A stretch of 64,000 nucleotides of DNA, taken from contig OY282457.1 in assembly GCA_958296235.1 (NCBI GenBank), positions 2,173,684-2,237,683 on the forward strand, written 5' to 3'. A program made the position numbers and the translations under genes. A model generated the notes under the pieces. The model was given only the letters and a program-made list of their open reading frames with translations. It did no database searches and was not told where the DNA came from. This document shows, in pieces, positions 1-8,419 of the stretch (position 1 is its first letter; every line of letters begins with the position of its first letter). Origin of the DNA: an uncultured Candidatus Binatia bacterium (lineage in GTDB: Bacteria > Desulfobacterota > Binatia > Bin18).

Positions 1-1313
1 GACATTTGGGCGTTGCAGAAAATTTTGCGCTGCTGAAAACGCTGAAGCTGAATTTCACGCGCCTGGTTCACCCGCGTCCGAATGGTTGCCGAGTCCTCCC
101 CCGTTATTTTATCACTCAGCTCTTTATACTTGACCGACGGGACTTCGACCTGAATGTCGATCCGATCCAATAAGGGGCCGGAAATTTTCGCTCGATAGCG
201 CTGGACCTGTTGCGGGGAGCAGGTGCACTCGTGCTGCGGGTCGCCGAAGAAGCCGCAACTGCACGGATTCATTGCCGCCACCAGCATGATGTCCGCCGGA
301 TACGTGATGGACCCGACTGCGCGTGAAATCGTGACGCGGGCGTCCTCCAGGGGCTGGCGCAGGACTTCGAGGACGTTTTTACGGAACTCCGGCAGTTCAT
401 CCAGAAAGAGCACGCCATGATGCGCCAGGGAGACCTCGCCCGGTTTGGGGACACTGCCGCCGCCGATCATGCCGGCGTCGGAGATGGTGTGATGCGGGGT
501 GCGGAATGGCCGCGTCGCAATGAGGGCGCTGCCATTGAGGGTGCCGGCAACGCTGTGGACCTTGGTTGTTTCAATCGCTTCGGTCAGGGTCAGCGTGGGC
601 AGAACGGTTGGCAGGCGTCTGGCCAGCATGGTCTTTCCAGACCCCGGCGGACCAACTAAGAGCAGGTTATGCCCTCCGCTGGCCGCGACTTCGAGGGCGC
701 GTTTGACGTGTTCTTGACCTTTCACATCGTTAAAATCAACCTCGTACGTGGAGTGCCGGGTAAAGAGGGTATTGACGTCAACCCTGGTCGAGTCGAGTGG
801 CCGCTCACCGTTCAGCAGCAGAAACGCCTCACTCAATGTGGACACCCCAAAGACCGCAACCTCGTCAACAACCGCGGCCTCAGCCGCGTTTTCTGTGGGC
901 ACAATCAATCCCTTGAGCCCCTTTTCCTTTGCCATGACGGCTAATGGTAAAGCCCCGTGGACAGGCTTGACTCGTCCGTCGAGTGAGAGTTCGCCTAAAA
1001 TTGCGTGGGATTCGAGTTGGTCTTTGGTCAGCCAGCCTTCAGCCGCAAGAATGCCAAGGGCAATGGGCAGGTCGTAGGCTGACCCTTCTTTCTTGACATC
1101 CGCGGGGGCGAGATTGACGGTAATGCGTCGAGCGGGAAATTCGTAGCCGGAATTCTTTATGGCAGAGCGTACCCGGTCTTTGCTCTCTCGGACGGCTCCC
1201 TCGGGAAGGCCGACCGTTGTAAACTGGGGCAAACCCAGCGCCACATCAACCTCGACCTCAACCAACAACCCATCAATGCCAACCAATGCCCCGGACACCG
1301 CTGTAGAAAGCAT
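1..1313 (-). CDS. comM: ComM/YifB-family Mg-chelatase-like AAA+ ATPase (partial, C-terminus cut by window edge)
   Basis: About 437 N-terminal residues of a family usually near 500. ComM-type proteins are AAA+ ATPases that act in branch migration of incoming DNA during natural transformation. The protein begins [16 protein letters not shown], the usual LonC-like N-terminal domain, followed by the Walker A motif GPPGSGKT near residue 220 and the Walker B-type DELPEF near residue 305. The MNPCSCG segment typical of the family follows. The ATG at 1313 is the canonical start, with AGAAGG just upstream; an in-frame GTG lies eight codons earlier. It is divergent from the LLM oxidoreductase. Its presence fits the comEC and ComEA-like genes further along. 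Family assignment is firm; the function is from known homologues. Confidence 0.93.
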   Translation of the reverse strand, partial: MLSTAVSGALVGIDGLLVEVEVDVALGLPQFTTVGLPEGAVRESKDRVRSAIKNSGYEFPARRITVNLAPADVKKEGSAYDLPIALGILAAEGWLTKDQLESHAILGELSLDGRVKPVHGALPLAVMAKEKGLKGLIVPTENAAEAAVVDEVAVFGVSTLSEAFLLLNGERPLDSTRVDVNTLFTRHSTYEVDFNDVKGQEHVKRALEVAASGGHNLLLVGPPGSGKTMLARRLPTVLPTLTLTEAIETTKVHSVAGTLNGSALIATRPFRTPHHTISDAGMIGGGSVPKPGEVSLAHHGVLFLDELPEFRKNVLEVLRQPLEDARVTISRAVGSITYPADIMLVAAMNPCSCGFFGDPQHECTCSPQQVQRYRAKISGPLLDRIDIQVEVPSVKYKELSDKITGEDSATIRTRVNQAREIQLQRFQQRKIFCNAQM

Positions 1314-1361
1314 GCCTTCTGCTAACCGAAAGAGCACTATAAATCAATAAACACGAGTTGT

Positions 1362-1390
1362 CTGACAGTGGAGAGGTGATACGCTATACT
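1362..1390 (+). promoter_or_regulatory. Sigma70-type promoter of the LLM oxidoreductase gene
   Basis: CTGACA at 1362-1367 and TATACT at 1385-1390 are separated by 17 bp, in the divergent gap between comM and the gene starting at 1433. The start is 43 bases downstream and has a strong AAGGAGG-like ribosome site at about 1421. Assigned from sequence match only. Confidence 0.5.
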
Positions 1391-1432
1391 CCGCATTGAA
1401 CCATTGTGTGACAAGAAAAAGGAGGGAGTGCT

Positions 1433-2377
1433 ATGGCTCGTATTGGGGTGGTTGCTGCCAATATGTCGGGACTGACGTTCACCGAGTTGCAGGACTTGGC
1501 CAAGAACGCGGAGGCGGCTGGGTTTGAGGCGATTTTTTCACCGGAGTTTATGAATGACTCTTTGATTAACTGCCAGATCATGGCTCAGGCCACCTCGCGG
1601 ATTAAGGTCGGCACCTGGATTGCGAACATCTACTTGCGCCATGCGGCGCTGTGCGCGCAATCGGCCATTGCGATTGACGCCACTTCAGACGGTCGGTTGA
1701 TTTTGGGCCTGGGGGTGAGTCACCGGCCCATTGTCGAGGGGCTGTACCAGGAAAAAATGGAAAAACCGCGCACCTTCCTGCGCCAGTATATTGGCGCGAT
1801 CCGCGATATGGCCGCGGGGAAAGAACTCCCCGGCATGGCCATGCAACCGCGCGCGGCAACGAATCACATTCCCATTTATATCGGGGCCCTGGCCTTGGGC
1901 ACCGTCACCCTGAGCGGCGAGTTGGCTGATGGGGTCATGCTGTATCTGTGTCCCAAGAGCCGTATCCCTTCGGCCTTGGCTGCGGTTGAAAAGGGCGCAG
2001 CGAAAGCAGGGCGTCCAGTGTCGGACATTGATATTACGACTGGCATTCTGTCCTGCATTCATGACGATGCTGGTCTGGCAACAGAAGCGGCGCGGAACAA
2101 TCTGGGCTTTTACGGTGGGTTGCCCTACTACAACAAACTCTTCCAGGAGAATGGTTTTGAGGCCGAAGCGGCAGAAATGGCGAAAGGCGCGGGCCAGGGC
2201 GCATCCGCTAGGATGGCCCAGGAATTAGCTGTCATTGGACCTCCCACTCAATGCCGAGAACACTTAGCCTCTTTTCGAGAAGCTGGTATCCACATGCCGA
2301 TTTTGAACCCAGTGCCGGTGGGAGAGCAGACTTACGCCCAAGCTGTCCAAAAGGCGATTGAGACATTTGCGCAGTAG
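1433..2377 (+). CDS. LLM-class (luciferase-like) F420/flavin-dependent oxidoreductase
   Basis: A 314-residue TIM-barrel protein of the bacterial luciferase-like superfamily, which usually uses F420 or FMN for hydride transfer or monooxygenation. The N-terminal GFEAIFSPEF segment, the GTWIANIY strand, the LGLGVSHRP loop and the C-terminal VIGPPTQCREHLASFREAG are typical of the group. The ATG at 1433 is preceded by a strong ribosome site (AAGGAGGGAG). It is a single gene, convergent with the metallo-hydrolase at 2409. Substrate cannot be told from sequence. Together with the Ddn-like protein at 34937 it suggests, but does not prove, that the organism makes F420. Confidence 0.9.
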   Translation: MARIGVVAANMSGLTFTELQDLAKNAEAAGFEAIFSPEFMNDSLINCQIMAQATSRIKVGTWIANIYLRHAALCAQSAIAIDATSDGRLILGLGVSHRPIVEGLYQEKMEKPRTFLRQYIGAIRDMAAGKELPGMAMQPRAATNHIPIYIGALALGTVTLSGELADGVMLYLCPKSRIPSALAAVEKGAAKAGRPVSDIDITTGILSCIHDDAGLATEAARNNLGFYGGLPYYNKLFQENGFEAEAAEMAKGAGQGASARMAQELAVIGPPTQCREHLASFREAGIHMPILNPVPVGEQTYAQAVQKAIETFAQ

Positions 2378-2381
2378 TGTC

Positions 2382-2408
2382 GAGGGGGCGCAGCGGCCTG
2401 CGTCCCTC
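2382..2408. terminator. Hairpin between convergent genes, possible bidirectional terminator
   Basis: In the 31-bp gap between two convergent stop codons, GAGGG(G)GCGCAG and CTGCGTCCCTC form a stem with a four-base loop and one bulge. There is no long T-run on either side, so termination activity is uncertain. Confidence 0.4.
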
Positions 2409-3452
2409 TCAGTCCTGCGGTATTTCCCAGCGTTCACCAACCGCGAAAATTTTAATTGGGTCAAGCGTCCCGCCGGCCTTCTCAATGACCCGCCGGAGTT
2501 CCCGCGGCGGTTCGTCCAGGGGCTCATCGGTGAGTCGAAATGTGCCCCAGTGACACGGCAGCATCCAGCGCGCTTTGAGGTCTTGAAAGGCCTGATAGGC
2601 TTCGGTTGGGTTCAGATGAGAATAGTGCATGATCCAGCGGGGCTCATAGGCTCCAATGGGCAACATGGCAACATCAATCGGACCAAATTTCCTCCCGATC
2701 TCGGCAAAGCCGTGAAAATAGCCTGTGTCGCCGGCAAAAAAATAGGTCCGCTCTGAGTTGCGGATGACCCAGCCGCACCAGAGCGTTGAGTTCTGGGCCT
2801 GGTTGAGACGCTGCGACCAGTGTTGAACCGGCACACAGGTCACCTGCCAGCGCCCGTGCGTGGCGGTTTGCCACCAGTCGAGTTCGACCGCCTTTCTCCC
2901 CTTCTTTGCGATCCACTCACCGAGTCCCATAGGGACAAACCAGGTCACGGTCTGGGGCAAATTCTCAACCGTATACGCATCGAGATGGTCGTAATGATTA
3001 TGAGAAACCACAGCAAAGGTGTTCGCCGGAATCGAGGTCAGCGGCACGCCTGGGGGATGATAACGCTGTGGGATAAGCGCGCGCTTCCCAAAGTGGGGGT
3101 CAGTCAGAAATACATCCTCGGCGTCATGGATAGCAAAGGTCGAATGGCCCACCCAGGTGACAGCCGCGGAGTTTTCAGGTGTGGCAAACGAGCGGCCATC
3201 ATTGTCCACGCGGCCGACATCCGGGGGGTCGCGCCGCTCGCCGGTATAGGCGCTGCGCGAGATCGCCCAGCGAAACAGATCGGTCCAGCGCTTGTTTGAA
3301 GGGCGCCAGGGATTGAACCAGGCGCCGGGCTGGCCGTGGGCTGCATACAGCAGCGACGGGTCGGGGTTCAGCTCGGGGGTACGATCGGGGGGCACGGCAC
3401 AGGACAGCGAAAAGAGAAGCAGCACAGCGCTGGAGAGGACAAGGATAGGCAT
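2409..3452 (-). CDS. Metallo-beta-lactamase-fold hydrolase, predicted lipoprotein (UlaG/NAPE-PLD-like)
   Basis: The metal site SHNHYDHLD lies near residue 150, followed by the expected later ligands in VQHWSQR, FAGDTGY and LPCHWGTF. This pattern is that of the lactonase/NAPE-phospholipase-D-like branch of the MBL superfamily. The protein most likely starts at the ATG at 3452, which gives the lipoprotein signal MPILVLSSAVLLLFSLSCA with a lipobox cysteine. The open frame runs to 3536, but that extension has no signal character and no clear ribosome site. It lies 80 bp downstream of msrP on the same strand and may be cotranscribed. Exact substrate unknown. Confidence 0.85.
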   Translation of the reverse strand: MPILVLSSAVLLLFSLSCAVPPDRTPELNPDPSLLYAAHGQPGAWFNPWRPSNKRWTDLFRWAISRSAYTGERRDPPDVGRVDNDGRSFATPENSAAVTWVGHSTFAIHDAEDVFLTDPHFGKRALIPQRYHPPGVPLTSIPANTFAVVSHNHYDHLDAYTVENLPQTVTWFVPMGLGEWIAKKGRKAVELDWWQTATHGRWQVTCVPVQHWSQRLNQAQNSTLWCGWVIRNSERTYFFAGDTGYFHGFAEIGRKFGPIDVAMLPIGAYEPRWIMHYSHLNPTEAYQAFQDLKARWMLPCHWGTFRLTDEPLDEPPRELRRVIEKAGGTLDPIKIFAVGERWEIPQD

Positions 3453-3532
3453 GATTGGGAAGTTGGAAAGTCGAAAGGTGGAGAAAAAGAATTCCCGCGG
3501 ACTCCTCCTGCCGTTGGGCCAGCAGCCTGTTT

Positions 3533-4507
3533 TCATGTTTTATAGAGAGACGTAACAAACTCTCCATACCCGTTGTAGGGGAGGGTGGCCTTGATTTCTC
3601 GCGTCCCCAGGATGCGCTCGCTCGCTTGGGACCAACGGGGATGGGGGACAGCGGGATTCACGTTGGCAACAAAGTCGTACTCCCAGGGGATGAGGGTATT
3701 CCAGAAGGTCTTGGGCTGTTCGGCGACAAACTCCAGGCGCACAATCGACTTGATGCTTTTATACCCGTACTTCCACGGTGCCACGAGCCGAATCGGCGCG
3801 CCGTGCTGTTTGGTCAACTCGTGGCCATAAATGCCGGTCACAAAGAGTGCCAGCTCATGGGTGGCCTCAGCCATGCTCAGCCCTTCGTGATACGGCCACG
3901 GATAGGTGTCGTTGCGCAGGCCGGGGGCCGCTTGCGGGTCATGAAAAGTAATCATCCGCAGGTATCTGGCCGAGGCGAGCGGCTGGACGAGATCAACCAG
4001 CGCCTTGATGGGAAAGCCGGTCCAGGGCACGCTCATGGACCAGGCTTCCACGCAGCGATGCCGGTACAGACGTTCTTCCAGCGGCATCTTCCGCACCAGG
4101 TCGTCGATATCGAAGGTCTGGGGCTTATGCACCAAGCCGGCCACCTCCACCTGCCAGGGGCGGGTCTGCCAGCCCTCGACCAGGCGCACGACCAGCTCTT
4201 TGCGCGAGCTGAACTCGTAGAAATTATTGTAATTGGCCGCGTCCGCTTCGGCTGTCAACGCCCGGTCCAGGGTAAACTGCTCATTGCGCTGCGCCGGGTA
4301 GAGGTCGGCGGTGGCGCTTGGTTCGGGGAGGCCGCGAATCAGCGGGGCTTCTTTTGCGCCCGAGCTTTCACACCCGGCGAACACACCCAGCGTGCTCATA
4401 CCGGCGATCCCGAGTGTTTGCAGAAAGGCGCGCCGGTTCAGGAAAACGTCTTCCGGGGTGGCCCTGCGCTCAGGAATTTCCCAGCCGCGTGGGGTTTTGA
4501 TCAACAT
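3533..4507 (-). CDS. msrP: Protein-methionine-sulfoxide reductase catalytic subunit MsrP (YedY), molybdopterin-dependent
   Basis: A 324-residue periplasmic molybdoenzyme that repairs oxidised methionines in envelope proteins. It has a Tat signal (NRRAFLQTLG, residues 24-33) and the sulfite-oxidase-fold cofactor domain. The molybdenum-ligand cysteine is Cys152 in HRCVEAWSMSVPWTGF. The C-terminal WSQASERILG and YNGYGEFV segments match MsrP. The usual partner msrQ (haem-binding membrane subunit) is not adjacent: downstream is the MBL lipoprotein and upstream, divergent, is a CoA-transferase. The electron donor is therefore either encoded elsewhere or different. Confidence 0.93.
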   Translation of the reverse strand: MLIKTPRGWEIPERRATPEDVFLNRRAFLQTLGIAGMSTLGVFAGCESSGAKEAPLIRGLPEPSATADLYPAQRNEQFTLDRALTAEADAANYNNFYEFSSRKELVVRLVEGWQTRPWQVEVAGLVHKPQTFDIDDLVRKMPLEERLYRHRCVEAWSMSVPWTGFPIKALVDLVQPLASARYLRMITFHDPQAAPGLRNDTYPWPYHEGLSMAEATHELALFVTGIYGHELTKQHGAPIRLVAPWKYGYKSIKSIVRLEFVAEQPKTFWNTLIPWEYDFVANVNPAVPHPRWSQASERILGTREIKATLPYNGYGEFVTSLYKT

Positions 4508-4700
4508 GCTGTATCCTTTCTGCTGCGCTATGTATTGCTGCTGCGTGTCTGGCTCGACGCCCTCAAGCGCCTGTCATTATCGTAGGCGACTGGCAGCCAG
4601 AGTCAATCTGACAGAGGCCCTCAACCGTATTGTGAATTATGGGTGGATCAGCCACAATCCAACCGGCTGCATCTCATGCCGACGACTCTGAGGAGGAGAC

Positions 4701-5960
4701 ATGGCTGACAAGACCAATGGGACCCAGAAACTCCTGGCCGGCATAACGGTACTCGACTTTACCCAATATCTCGCCGGCCCGTCCGCAACCCGGATTCTGG
4801 CCGACCTGGGAGCGGATGTCATCAAGATTGAACGCGCGCCCGGCGGGGACCTGGGACGTCAGATCCATCTGGTCGAGCACGGCCAAAGCGCGCTCTATCT
4901 CGCCGCCTGCGCCGGCAAGAAAAGCGTGTGTGTTGAGATCAAGCACCCGAAGGGAAAGGAAATCGTCTATAAACTGGTGCGGAAGGCTGACGTTGTGGTT
5001 GAGAATTACAGTCCTGGGGTCATGGCTCGGCACGGACTGGATTATGACACGCTCAAAGAGCTGAACGCCAAACTGATCATGTGCTCGGTGTCAGGCTACG
5101 GGCAGGATGGGCCATACGCCAGTCATACCAGCTTTGACATTATCGCTCAGGCCCAGAGCGGCGTGATGGCCATGACCGGTGAACCGGATGGGCCACCGAC
5201 CTATGTGGGCGACTATTTTGGTGACCCGAACGCGGGTATTCATGGCGCGCTCGCAATCTGTGCCGCGCTCTTTCACCGCGCCACAAGTGGAGCCGGCCAG
5301 TATATTGACGTGTCGCAGCTCGAATCCCTGGTCTACCTGGACTACGTCAACTTTCCACTTTTTATGATGAGCCAGGGCTCCATTGTGCCGCATCGTTTTG
5401 GTGGAGACTTTTTCAATGTGTGCCCCTATGGCGTGTACAAGGCAAAAAAAGGCTATCTCGTTTTTGCTGTCGCCGGTCACCAATGGCCGGCCTTAACCAG
5501 GGCGATGGGCCAGCCGGAACTGGCGACGGACGAACGCTACGCCACAATGGAGGATCGGGTCGAGCGGAGCGCCGAGGTGCGTCGCGCTATCGAAGACTGG
5601 CTCCAGACATTTGACGATGATGAAACGCCACTGAAAATTCTGGCCGACGCCCGCGTGCCGGCCGCGCCGATCCTGGATATTCCTGGCGCCGCGGCCCACC
5701 CGCAGTTGCAGGCGCGCGGGCTGTTTCAAGACGTGCCGCATCCGCTCCTGGGTCCAACCCCGATTGCCAAATCGCCGTTTCATTTTTCCAATGCGAACGT
5801 CGAGATCCCCTTTCGCGCGGCCTTCCTGGGCGAACATAATGAAGAGGTCTTGCAGGAGCGCCTGGCCTATTCGGAAGAACAGGTCGCCGCGCTGTATGCA
5901 GACGGTACACTGATACAAGAGACGCAGGTCAAAGAGCTGCGGGCGGGCGGCAAGCTCTAG
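4701..5960 (+). CDS. CaiB/BaiF family (class III) CoA-transferase
   Basis: A 419-residue class III CoA-transferase. These enzymes move CoA between acyl-CoA and free acids through an aspartyl-CoA intermediate. The N-terminal LAGITVLDFTQYLAGPSATRIL and LADLGADVIKIER segments are diagnostic. The catalytic aspartate is expected in the GDYFGDPNAG region near residue 170. The ATG at 4701 follows GAGGAGGAGAC. The gene stands alone between divergent msrP and a convergent crotonase remnant. Acyl substrate unknown. A long hairpin spans its stop codon. Confidence 0.93.
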   Translation: MADKTNGTQKLLAGITVLDFTQYLAGPSATRILADLGADVIKIERAPGGDLGRQIHLVEHGQSALYLAACAGKKSVCVEIKHPKGKEIVYKLVRKADVVVENYSPGVMARHGLDYDTLKELNAKLIMCSVSGYGQDGPYASHTSFDIIAQAQSGVMAMTGEPDGPPTYVGDYFGDPNAGIHGALAICAALFHRATSGAGQYIDVSQLESLVYLDYVNFPLFMMSQGSIVPHRFGGDFFNVCPYGVYKAKKGYLVFAVAGHQWPALTRAMGQPELATDERYATMEDRVERSAEVRRAIEDWLQTFDDDETPLKILADARVPAAPILDIPGAAAHPQLQARGLFQDVPHPLLGPTPIAKSPFHFSNANVEIPFRAAFLGEHNEEVLQERLAYSEEQVAALYADGTLIQETQVKELRAGGKL

Positions 5961-5986
5961 GCTGCGCCAGAGCAGGCCGCCCGCCC
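5941..5986. terminator. Long hairpin spanning the CoA-transferase stop codon
   Basis: GGGCGGGCGGC (5941-5951) and GCCGCCCGCCC (5976-5986) are perfect inverted repeats. Inside them GCTCT (5953-5957) pairs with AGAGC (5969-5973), so about 16 bp can pair. It sits where the CoA-transferase and the crotonase remnant converge. No T-run, so this is a stable structure rather than a classical terminator. Confidence 0.4.
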
Positions 5987-6130
5987 CTACTGGCCTTTCC
6001 ACTCGGGCGGGCGCTTTTCCGCGAACGCGCGCGGGCCTCCGGTATAATCCCGGGTCTGCGTCAGCGTCGAGAATACGTGGATGGTGACAGAGGCGATCCG
6101 GTCACGTTTTTCATAGACAATGACAGACAG
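5987..6130 (-). pseudogene. Enoyl-CoA hydratase (crotonase) remnant: N- and C-terminal ends joined by an internal deletion
   Basis: A short open frame reads VIVYEKRDRIASVTI, which is how many crotonases begin, and then directly FSTLTQTRDYTGG and PRAFAEKRPPEWKGQ-stop, which is how they end. About 200 central residues, including the oxyanion-hole and active-site segments, are missing. The frame has no internal stop and lacks an ATG; a CTG at 6128-6130 is the nearest candidate. It is in the same frame as the Bax1-like gene, separated only by that gene's TAG and a few codons. Best read as a decayed paralogue of the crotonases at 8420 and 37951. Confidence 0.7.
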
Positions 6131-6145
6131 GGCTTTCTCCTGCTC

Positions 6146-7378
6146 CTATCCTTCCTGGCCGGCGTCTCGCCCGACTTGTTCGAGTCGAGCGATGACTTCT
6201 TTGGGATTAATTCGGTTCTTAAAAAAGAACACCCTGCCCGGAACGTCGGTGAAGTCGTCCTGGCTGACGTTCAGGTTGGCCGACACGGCAATCACCATAT
6301 CTTCCCGGCCTGAACGGCGCAGCTTCATCAGCTTTTTTTTCAGATACTCCGGCCGCCAATAGCCCACGATTTCCATGAGCGCGGTGCGCCCGTCTGCGTG
6401 CCGAAAGGCAAAGTCTGGAATAAAGACGGTTTCTTTCAGATTGATGATGGCCACCTCGCGTTCAATATCCCAGCCGCTCTCAATTGCGTGAAAGCGCTCG
6501 GCAAAGGTCTTTTCGAGGAGCGAGTCATACATTGTGCTGTCACGATAGTGAGAGACGAGCCTGGCGCTCTCGTCGAGGGGGAAGTAACGCTGCTCGCCCT
6601 CGGCAGTGACAATCTCGGCTTCCATCTTCCAGCGGGTACACAGCAGCAGGGCCGGCAGGAAGACGGCCAGCTTGAGGCCGTACTTCTGGGATAAGCGAAA
6701 CATGCTGACCGGCCCGTCCAGCAGGATCTCATAGCCACTGTCAAGATCGCCCTCAATCGCGTGCATGAGCTGATAGAATTTGATGAACTTAAAGAGCTGT
6801 TTGTAGCGGCTCGGAATATTGCGAAAGACCGACAGCTTCATCCGAACGCAGCGATACAACAGCGCTTGAGCCAGGGCCACATTATAGCGTTGGAGCAGCC
6901 ACGCCGGCTCAGGCGGGTCAAAGCGCGTCAGGATATGGTTCTCGGCCAGGTCGGCGTAGAGCGCCCAGGCAATCTGTTCCGGCTCGGCTTTATACTCACG
7001 CGCGACCTCAGCGATCAACTCGTCTTTGGTCACGGGGTGGATATGGTCGGGCTGTAAGACCACGGGATGGTTTTCGCGGGCCAAGGCAAACAGGCGACCG
7101 CGGATTTCCAGCGGCGTCACCACCGCCTGCTCCTCAAATTCGCAGCGGTCATCGCGCAGCAGCTTGGCCAGCCCCCGCTGGATGCGAAAGTCGGTCCGGT
7201 CTTCCGCGTACTGGCTGAGCGCCGTGGTCAGCTCCCGCCTGGGTTTGCCTGTATGCGCGGCATAGAGGGCGATCAGTTCCTCGGCCAGCCGCGTAAAGCG
7301 CGGCGCGTCGGTCCGCACATAGCGTGGATAGAGATACGGCCCTTCGGTCCGCGTCAGCAGGAGATCTGAGGTCAGCAT
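6146..7378 (-). CDS. DUF790 family protein, Bax1-like nuclease
   Basis: A 410-residue DUF790 protein. In archaea this family is Bax1, an endonuclease that partners the XPB helicase in DNA repair. The start MLTSDLLLTRTEGPYLYPRY and the block RTDFRIQRGLAKLL are typical. Near the C-terminus a PD-(D/E)xK-like core is visible: PDF at about residue 320, and MEIVGYW near 334 followed by the lysine-rich PEYLKKKLMKLR. The usual XPB-like helicase neighbour is absent; a glycosyltransferase lies 10 bp upstream. Function in bacteria is inferred from the archaeal family. Confidence 0.85.
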   Translation of the reverse strand: MLTSDLLLTRTEGPYLYPRYVRTDAPRFTRLAEELIALYAAHTGKPRRELTTALSQYAEDRTDFRIQRGLAKLLRDDRCEFEEQAVVTPLEIRGRLFALARENHPVVLQPDHIHPVTKDELIAEVAREYKAEPEQIAWALYADLAENHILTRFDPPEPAWLLQRYNVALAQALLYRCVRMKLSVFRNIPSRYKQLFKFIKFYQLMHAIEGDLDSGYEILLDGPVSMFRLSQKYGLKLAVFLPALLLCTRWKMEAEIVTAEGEQRYFPLDESARLVSHYRDSTMYDSLLEKTFAERFHAIESGWDIEREVAIINLKETVFIPDFAFRHADGRTALMEIVGYWRPEYLKKKLMKLRRSGREDMVIAVSANLNVSQDDFTDVPGRVFFFKNRINPKEVIARLEQVGRDAGQEG

Positions 7379-7388
7379 AAAGGGCGTT

Positions 7389-8222
7389 CTACGCCTTGCA
7401 GACCGCGCGCAGTTGTCGTTGGACCCGTTTCACACCGCCGAACCTTAACCGGAGCAAGCCCCTCACCTGCTCCCAGGCAGTAGGGAGAATGCGCACTCGG
7501 CTGTCCAAATCGTCGTTCCAGTGCACTGGCAACTCGCGTATTCGATAGCCGCACTTCTGCGCGAGAATCAATAACTCGGAGTCAAAAAACCACCCGTTGC
7601 CCCGTACCTGTGGAACGAGGTCGTCGGCCACACTGCGGCTCACGGCCTTGAAGCCACACTGGGCATCGCGAAACGCCGTCCAGAACATTGAGCGGAACAG
7701 TAGACTGTACGTCCGCGAGGTACACTCGCGGACCAGCGTACGACCTGTAACCCGCGACTCGGGCAGCAGGCGCGAGCCAATAGCGATATGATACTCCTCG
7801 TTCGCAATAGCCTCGACCAAGGCTGGCAGACGGGCCAGGTCAGTAGATAAGTCAACGTCCATATAGGCAACAATATCGGCTCTGCTTGCCGTCCACGCCC
7901 GTCGCAAAGCTCGCCCGCGCCCTCGGTCCGTCAAGTGTGTATAGCGTATGGCGGACAACTCTTCTGACAGGGCTATAGCAACAGCGCGCGTACCGTCAGT
8001 CGAGCCATTGTCGGCAATGACAATGCTCCACGTGTACGCAGTCATCTCCGCTGAAAGAAAGGCGTGCAGCCGCCGGACGCTCTGCGGCAGGATGCGCTCC
8101 TCATTGAGGCATGGCAGCACGATGTCAATACTGGTTGGCACGGCCCCTATATGTAGCACCGGTCTGCGGTAAGTCCAGCCACGCATCCTCGGACCAATGA
8201 TCAGCCGGTGCTCAATTCTCAA
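7389..8222 (-). CDS. Family 2 glycosyltransferase (dolichyl-phosphate-sugar synthase-like)
   Basis: A GT-A-fold glycosyltransferase of up to 277 residues. IDIVLPCLNEERIL starts the domain, ADNGSTDGT is the nucleotide-sugar loop, and AYMDVDLSTD carries the metal-binding DxD. The QCGFKAVSR and NGWFFDSELL segments are those of the DPM1/polyprenyl-phosphate glycosyltransferase subgroup, so a polyprenyl-phosphate acceptor is plausible. No transmembrane tail is seen. The frame opens with a TTG at 8222; the ATG at 8186 or a GTG at 8141 are equally possible starts. It lies 10 bp upstream of the Bax1-like gene and is probably cotranscribed with it. Confidence 0.88.
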   Translation of the reverse strand: MRIEHRLIIGPRMRGWTYRRPVLHIGAVPTSIDIVLPCLNEERILPQSVRRLHAFLSAEMTAYTWSIVIADNGSTDGTRAVAIALSEELSAIRYTHLTDRGRGRALRRAWTASRADIVAYMDVDLSTDLARLPALVEAIANEEYHIAIGSRLLPESRVTGRTLVRECTSRTYSLLFRSMFWTAFRDAQCGFKAVSRSVADDLVPQVRGNGWFFDSELLILAQKCGYRIRELPVHWNDDLDSRVRILPTAWEQVRGLLRLRFGGVKRVQRQLRAVCKA

Positions 8223-8348
8223 AGTGGCTCGTGTCTGTTAGCTTTCGGTCAGATGTCTCTCTGAACGCTTCACCTGAAAATGGTACGGGCAGGGGGACCG
8301 GCGGAATCGGGCGGGCTAGACTGTTCGGGCTGGTTCGCTATGGTTCAA

Positions 8349-8402
8349 AAAGAGTGAACGTATCCGCCACTCAGACATGAATGCTGGACACGTTTCCTCT
8401 TT
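8349..8402. repeat. 54-bp palindromic element, copy 1 (intergenic)
   Basis: Left arm 8349-8365 and right arm 8386-8402 are 17-nt inverted repeats with two mismatches around a 20-nt loop ending in ATGCT. It lies 17 bp upstream of the ATG of the enoyl-CoA hydratase gene. Orientation is opposite to copy 2 at the other end of that gene, judged by the loop ends (TCCAA...GATGCT versus AGCATC...TTGGA). Confidence 0.85.
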
Positions 8403-8419
8403 GTCCGACAGGAGGGGAT

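Noticed and set aside
3455..4585. 376-codon open frame on the plus strand
   Set aside because: It is antisense to msrP, has no family motifs, and is explained by the GC-rich codon use of the true gene.
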